7,679 nucleotides of DNA from Eubacterium sp. Its GTDB lineage: Bacteria; Bacillota; Clostridia; Lachnospirales; Lachnospiraceae. Under the pieces are notes generated by a model that made no database searches, had not been told where the DNA came from, and saw nothing but the letters and a program-made list of their open reading frames with translations. The DNA lies in NCBI GenBank assembly GCA_024681495.1, contig JAILAS010000110.1, positions 1 through 7,679 on the forward strand, written 5' to 3'. Position numbers and translations under genes: made by a program. This document shows, piece by piece, positions 6,451-7,679 of the stretch (position 1 is the stretch's first letter; each line of letters opens with the position of its first letter).

Positions 6451-6470
6451 GGAGGGGCCGCGGCCTCTCC
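6451..6470 (+). other. GC-rich leader hairpin upstream of gatD
   Basis: GGAGGGGC (6451-6458) pairs with GCCTCTCC (6463-6470) over 8 bp, with one G-T pair and a CGCG loop. It lies in the predicted 5' leader, 12 nt before the AAGGAGGT ribosome binding site (6483-6490). No T-run follows, so it is not a standard terminator. It could stabilise the mRNA or influence translation. Confidence 0.5.
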
Positions 6471-6495
6471 GGCAGTTGATATAAGGAGGTATGTT

Positions 6496-7542
6496 ATGTG
6501 GGCAGGAGTGGTTCACGGCAGAGAAGACATTCGCTACGAAGAGGTGGAGACACCCTCGTACGGCGATGACGATGTTTTGGTAAGAGTAAAGTACACGGGC
6601 ATTTGCGGGTCCGACATCCCCAGGGTAAACGGAGATGCGGCGCATTTTGTACCTATTATACTAGGGCATGAGTTTTCGGGCACTGTGGAGGAGACGGGTA
6701 AAAACGTCGACGAGTTTAAGAAGGGCGACCGCGTGGCGGGCATTCCCCTCCTTCCCTGCATGGAGTGCGACGACTGCAAGAAGGGAAACTTCTCCCTCTG
6801 CAAGCACTATAACTTCATCGGCTCGCGCAGGAACGGCAGCTTCGCGCAGTACATTTCCGTTCCCCGCACCAACCTGGTGAAGTTCGACGACAATGTGTCG
6901 TTCGAGCAGGGAGCCCTCTTCGAGCCTTCGACCGTGGCACTTCACGGACTCGAGTGTGCCGACTACAAGGGCGGGCATACGGTGGCCGTCCTCGGAACGG
7001 GTAACATAGGACTCCTCACCATGCAGTGGGCGAAGATCTTCGGCGCCTCGAACGTCACCTGCGTAAACAGGAGCCGCGAGAAGCTGCAGCTGGCCACGGA
7101 GCTCGGGGCGGATTGCACCGTCAGCACGCTCGACGAGGACTACAGGGACCAGCTCATGGCCATTACCGGAGGAAAGGGCTTCGACTACGTGTACGTGACC
7201 ACGGCGTCGAACGACATGATAAAGGAAAGCTTCAAAATTGCCGCCAATAAGGCGCATATCTGCTGCATTGGCACCCCGAAGGTGCCCATCTCATTCACGG
7301 TCGATGAGTGGGAGTTGATAAACCGCAGGGAGTTCTACCTCACGGGATCGTGGATGTCGTACAGCGCGCCCTTCCCGGGACACGAGTGGACGCACACCGC
7401 GCACTACTTTGCGACGGGGCAGCTCAAGTACGACAGGAGGATGATAGACAGGATCATTCCCCTCGAGCACATCGACGAGGCGTTTGAGCTTTTCAAGCAG
7501 CCGGGCGCCGTAAAGGGAAAGATACTTATAGAGAGTTGCTAA
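6496..7542 (+). CDS. gatD: Zinc-dependent polyol-phosphate dehydrogenase, galactitol-1-phosphate 5-dehydrogenase (GatD)-like
   Basis: This medium-chain dehydrogenase interconverts an alditol phosphate and a ketose phosphate; for GatD, galactitol 1-phosphate and tagatose 6-phosphate. The 348 residues match the family length. Catalytic zinc residues C37, H58, E59 (GHEFSG) and E143 (FEP) are present, as are the four structural-zinc cysteines C88, C91, C94 and C102 and the Rossmann loop GTGNIG (167-172). GatD-specific segments include IPLLPC (83-88), YNFIGSRRNGSFAQYI (105-120) and GSWMSYSAPFPGHEW (284-298). The loop after the second Rossmann strand reads CVNRSR (189-194), with no acidic residue, which favours NADP(H); E. 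coli GatD has Asp there. The ATG at 6496 follows AAGGAGGT (6483-6490) by 5 nt. It is divergent from gatZ and 19 bp upstream of the acyltransferase start, so probably co-transcribed with it. A TarJ-like role reducing a different ketose phosphate is possible. Confidence 0.9.
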   Translation: MWAGVVHGREDIRYEEVETPSYGDDDVLVRVKYTGICGSDIPRVNGDAAHFVPIILGHEFSGTVEETGKNVDEFKKGDRVAGIPLLPCMECDDCKKGNFSLCKHYNFIGSRRNGSFAQYISVPRTNLVKFDDNVSFEQGALFEPSTVALHGLECADYKGGHTVAVLGTGNIGLLTMQWAKIFGASNVTCVNRSREKLQLATELGADCTVSTLDEDYRDQLMAITGGKGFDYVYVTTASNDMIKESFKIAANKAHICCIGTPKVPISFTVDEWELINRREFYLTGSWMSYSAPFPGHEWTHTAHYFATGQLKYDRRMIDRIIPLEHIDEAFELFKQPGAVKGKILIESC

Positions 7543-7561
7543 CGATTTAAAGGGAGTCACA

Positions 7562-7679
7562 TTGGCGTCAGGGACGGGGCGAAGTATGGAAACAGTCGGC
7601 GAGAAGCAGAGGATATATAAGTTTGACAATGTAAAATACATTTTGATTTTGCTGGTGGTGACGGGGCATCTCCTCGAGA
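7562..7679 (+). CDS. Acyltransferase-3-family membrane protein, N-terminal fragment (cut by window edge)
   Basis: The frame is open to the right edge. From the internal ATG at 7586 it reads METVGEKQRIYKFDNVKY and continues into the hydrophobic stretch ILILLVVTGHLLE. A basic, aromatic lead-in, D-N-x-K, then a membrane helix ending in GH is the signature of the first helix of acyltransferase-3 proteins (OafA, WecH and related O-acetylases), where the His is catalytic. Such proteins O-acylate surface sugars. Two starts are possible: TTG at 7562 with AGGGAG (7551-7556) spaced 5 nt, or ATG at 7586 with only a weak GGGG upstream. I give the first because of its ribosome binding site, and because TTG and GTG starts are used elsewhere here. 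It follows gatD in the same direction with no terminator between. Confidence 0.72.
   Translation, partial: MASGTGRSMETVGEKQRIYKFDNVKYILILLVVTGHLLE

Larger units (their letters stand above)
6163..6495. other. Divergent intergenic regulatory region (333 bp, no gene)
   Basis: This region separates the leftward gatZ operon from the rightward gatD operon. The left half (6163-6285) is very AT-rich, as expected of promoter DNA; the right half is GC-richer. It holds a 9-bp inverted repeat (6245-6288), a 20-bp perfect palindrome (6328-6347), a good rightward promoter (6372-6400), a weaker leftward promoter (6223-6251) and a leader hairpin (6451-6470). I found no credible ORF, tRNA or recognised riboswitch here. 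Confidence 0.8.

Noticed and set aside
6451..6470. Hairpin before gatD as an intrinsic terminator or attenuator
   Set aside because: No run of T residues follows the stem on either strand.
6491..6495. ATG at 6491, five bases before the annotated gatD start
   Set aside because: It is out of frame with the dehydrogenase and directly abuts the ribosome binding site, too close for efficient initiation.
6661..7257. Open frame of 198 codons on the minus strand opposite the GatD-like gene
   Set aside because: It has no ribosome binding site or motifs; the plus-strand frame has complete zinc and Rossmann motifs.

Overview
This window looks like part of a cell-surface polysaccharide (capsule or teichoic-acid-like) locus from a Gram-positive-type bacterium. 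My best guess is a Bacillota/Clostridia (Lachnospiraceae-like) genome of moderate G+C. The reasons are strong AGGAGG-type ribosome binding sites, GTG and TTG starts backed by those sites, a LicD-family transferase, an IspD/TarI-type cytidylyltransferase and a membrane acyltransferase. No rRNA, tRNA, IS element or CRISPR is visible, so the taxonomic assignment is tentative.

Layout: (i) 1-632, minus strand, an AT-rich module with gmhA (sedoheptulose-7-phosphate isomerase) and the first 16 codons of a tightly coupled next gene. It has its own candidate promoters at about 674-731. (ii) 765-816, a strong rho-independent terminator that ends the next transcription unit. (iii) 831-6162, minus strand, a three-gene operon transcribed as gatZ-like aldolase subunit, then a giant four-repeat LicD protein, then an IspD/TarI-family cytidylyltransferase. 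(iv) 6163-6495, a 333-bp divergent regulatory region with two inverted repeats, candidate promoters in both directions and a leader hairpin. (v) 6496 to the end, plus strand, a gatD-like zinc polyol-phosphate dehydrogenase followed by the start of an acyltransferase-3 membrane protein cut by the window edge.

Working model (inference): the genes around the divergent region could form a route to a CDP-activated alditol. The GatZ-like protein would help supply a ketohexose phosphate. The GatD-like enzyme, which has a NADP-type binding loop, would reduce it to an alditol phosphate. The IspD-like enzyme, with one altered substrate-site residue, would make the CDP-alditol, and the LicD protein would transfer the alditol phosphate to a surface glycan. 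This parallels TarJ/TarI in wall teichoic acid and human ISPD with fukutin/FKRP. The acyltransferase could O-acylate the same polymer. The gmhA module appears to be a separate block for heptose synthesis. The LicD protein is the most unusual object: four tandem LicD-like units, of which only the last keeps the acidic active-site motif.
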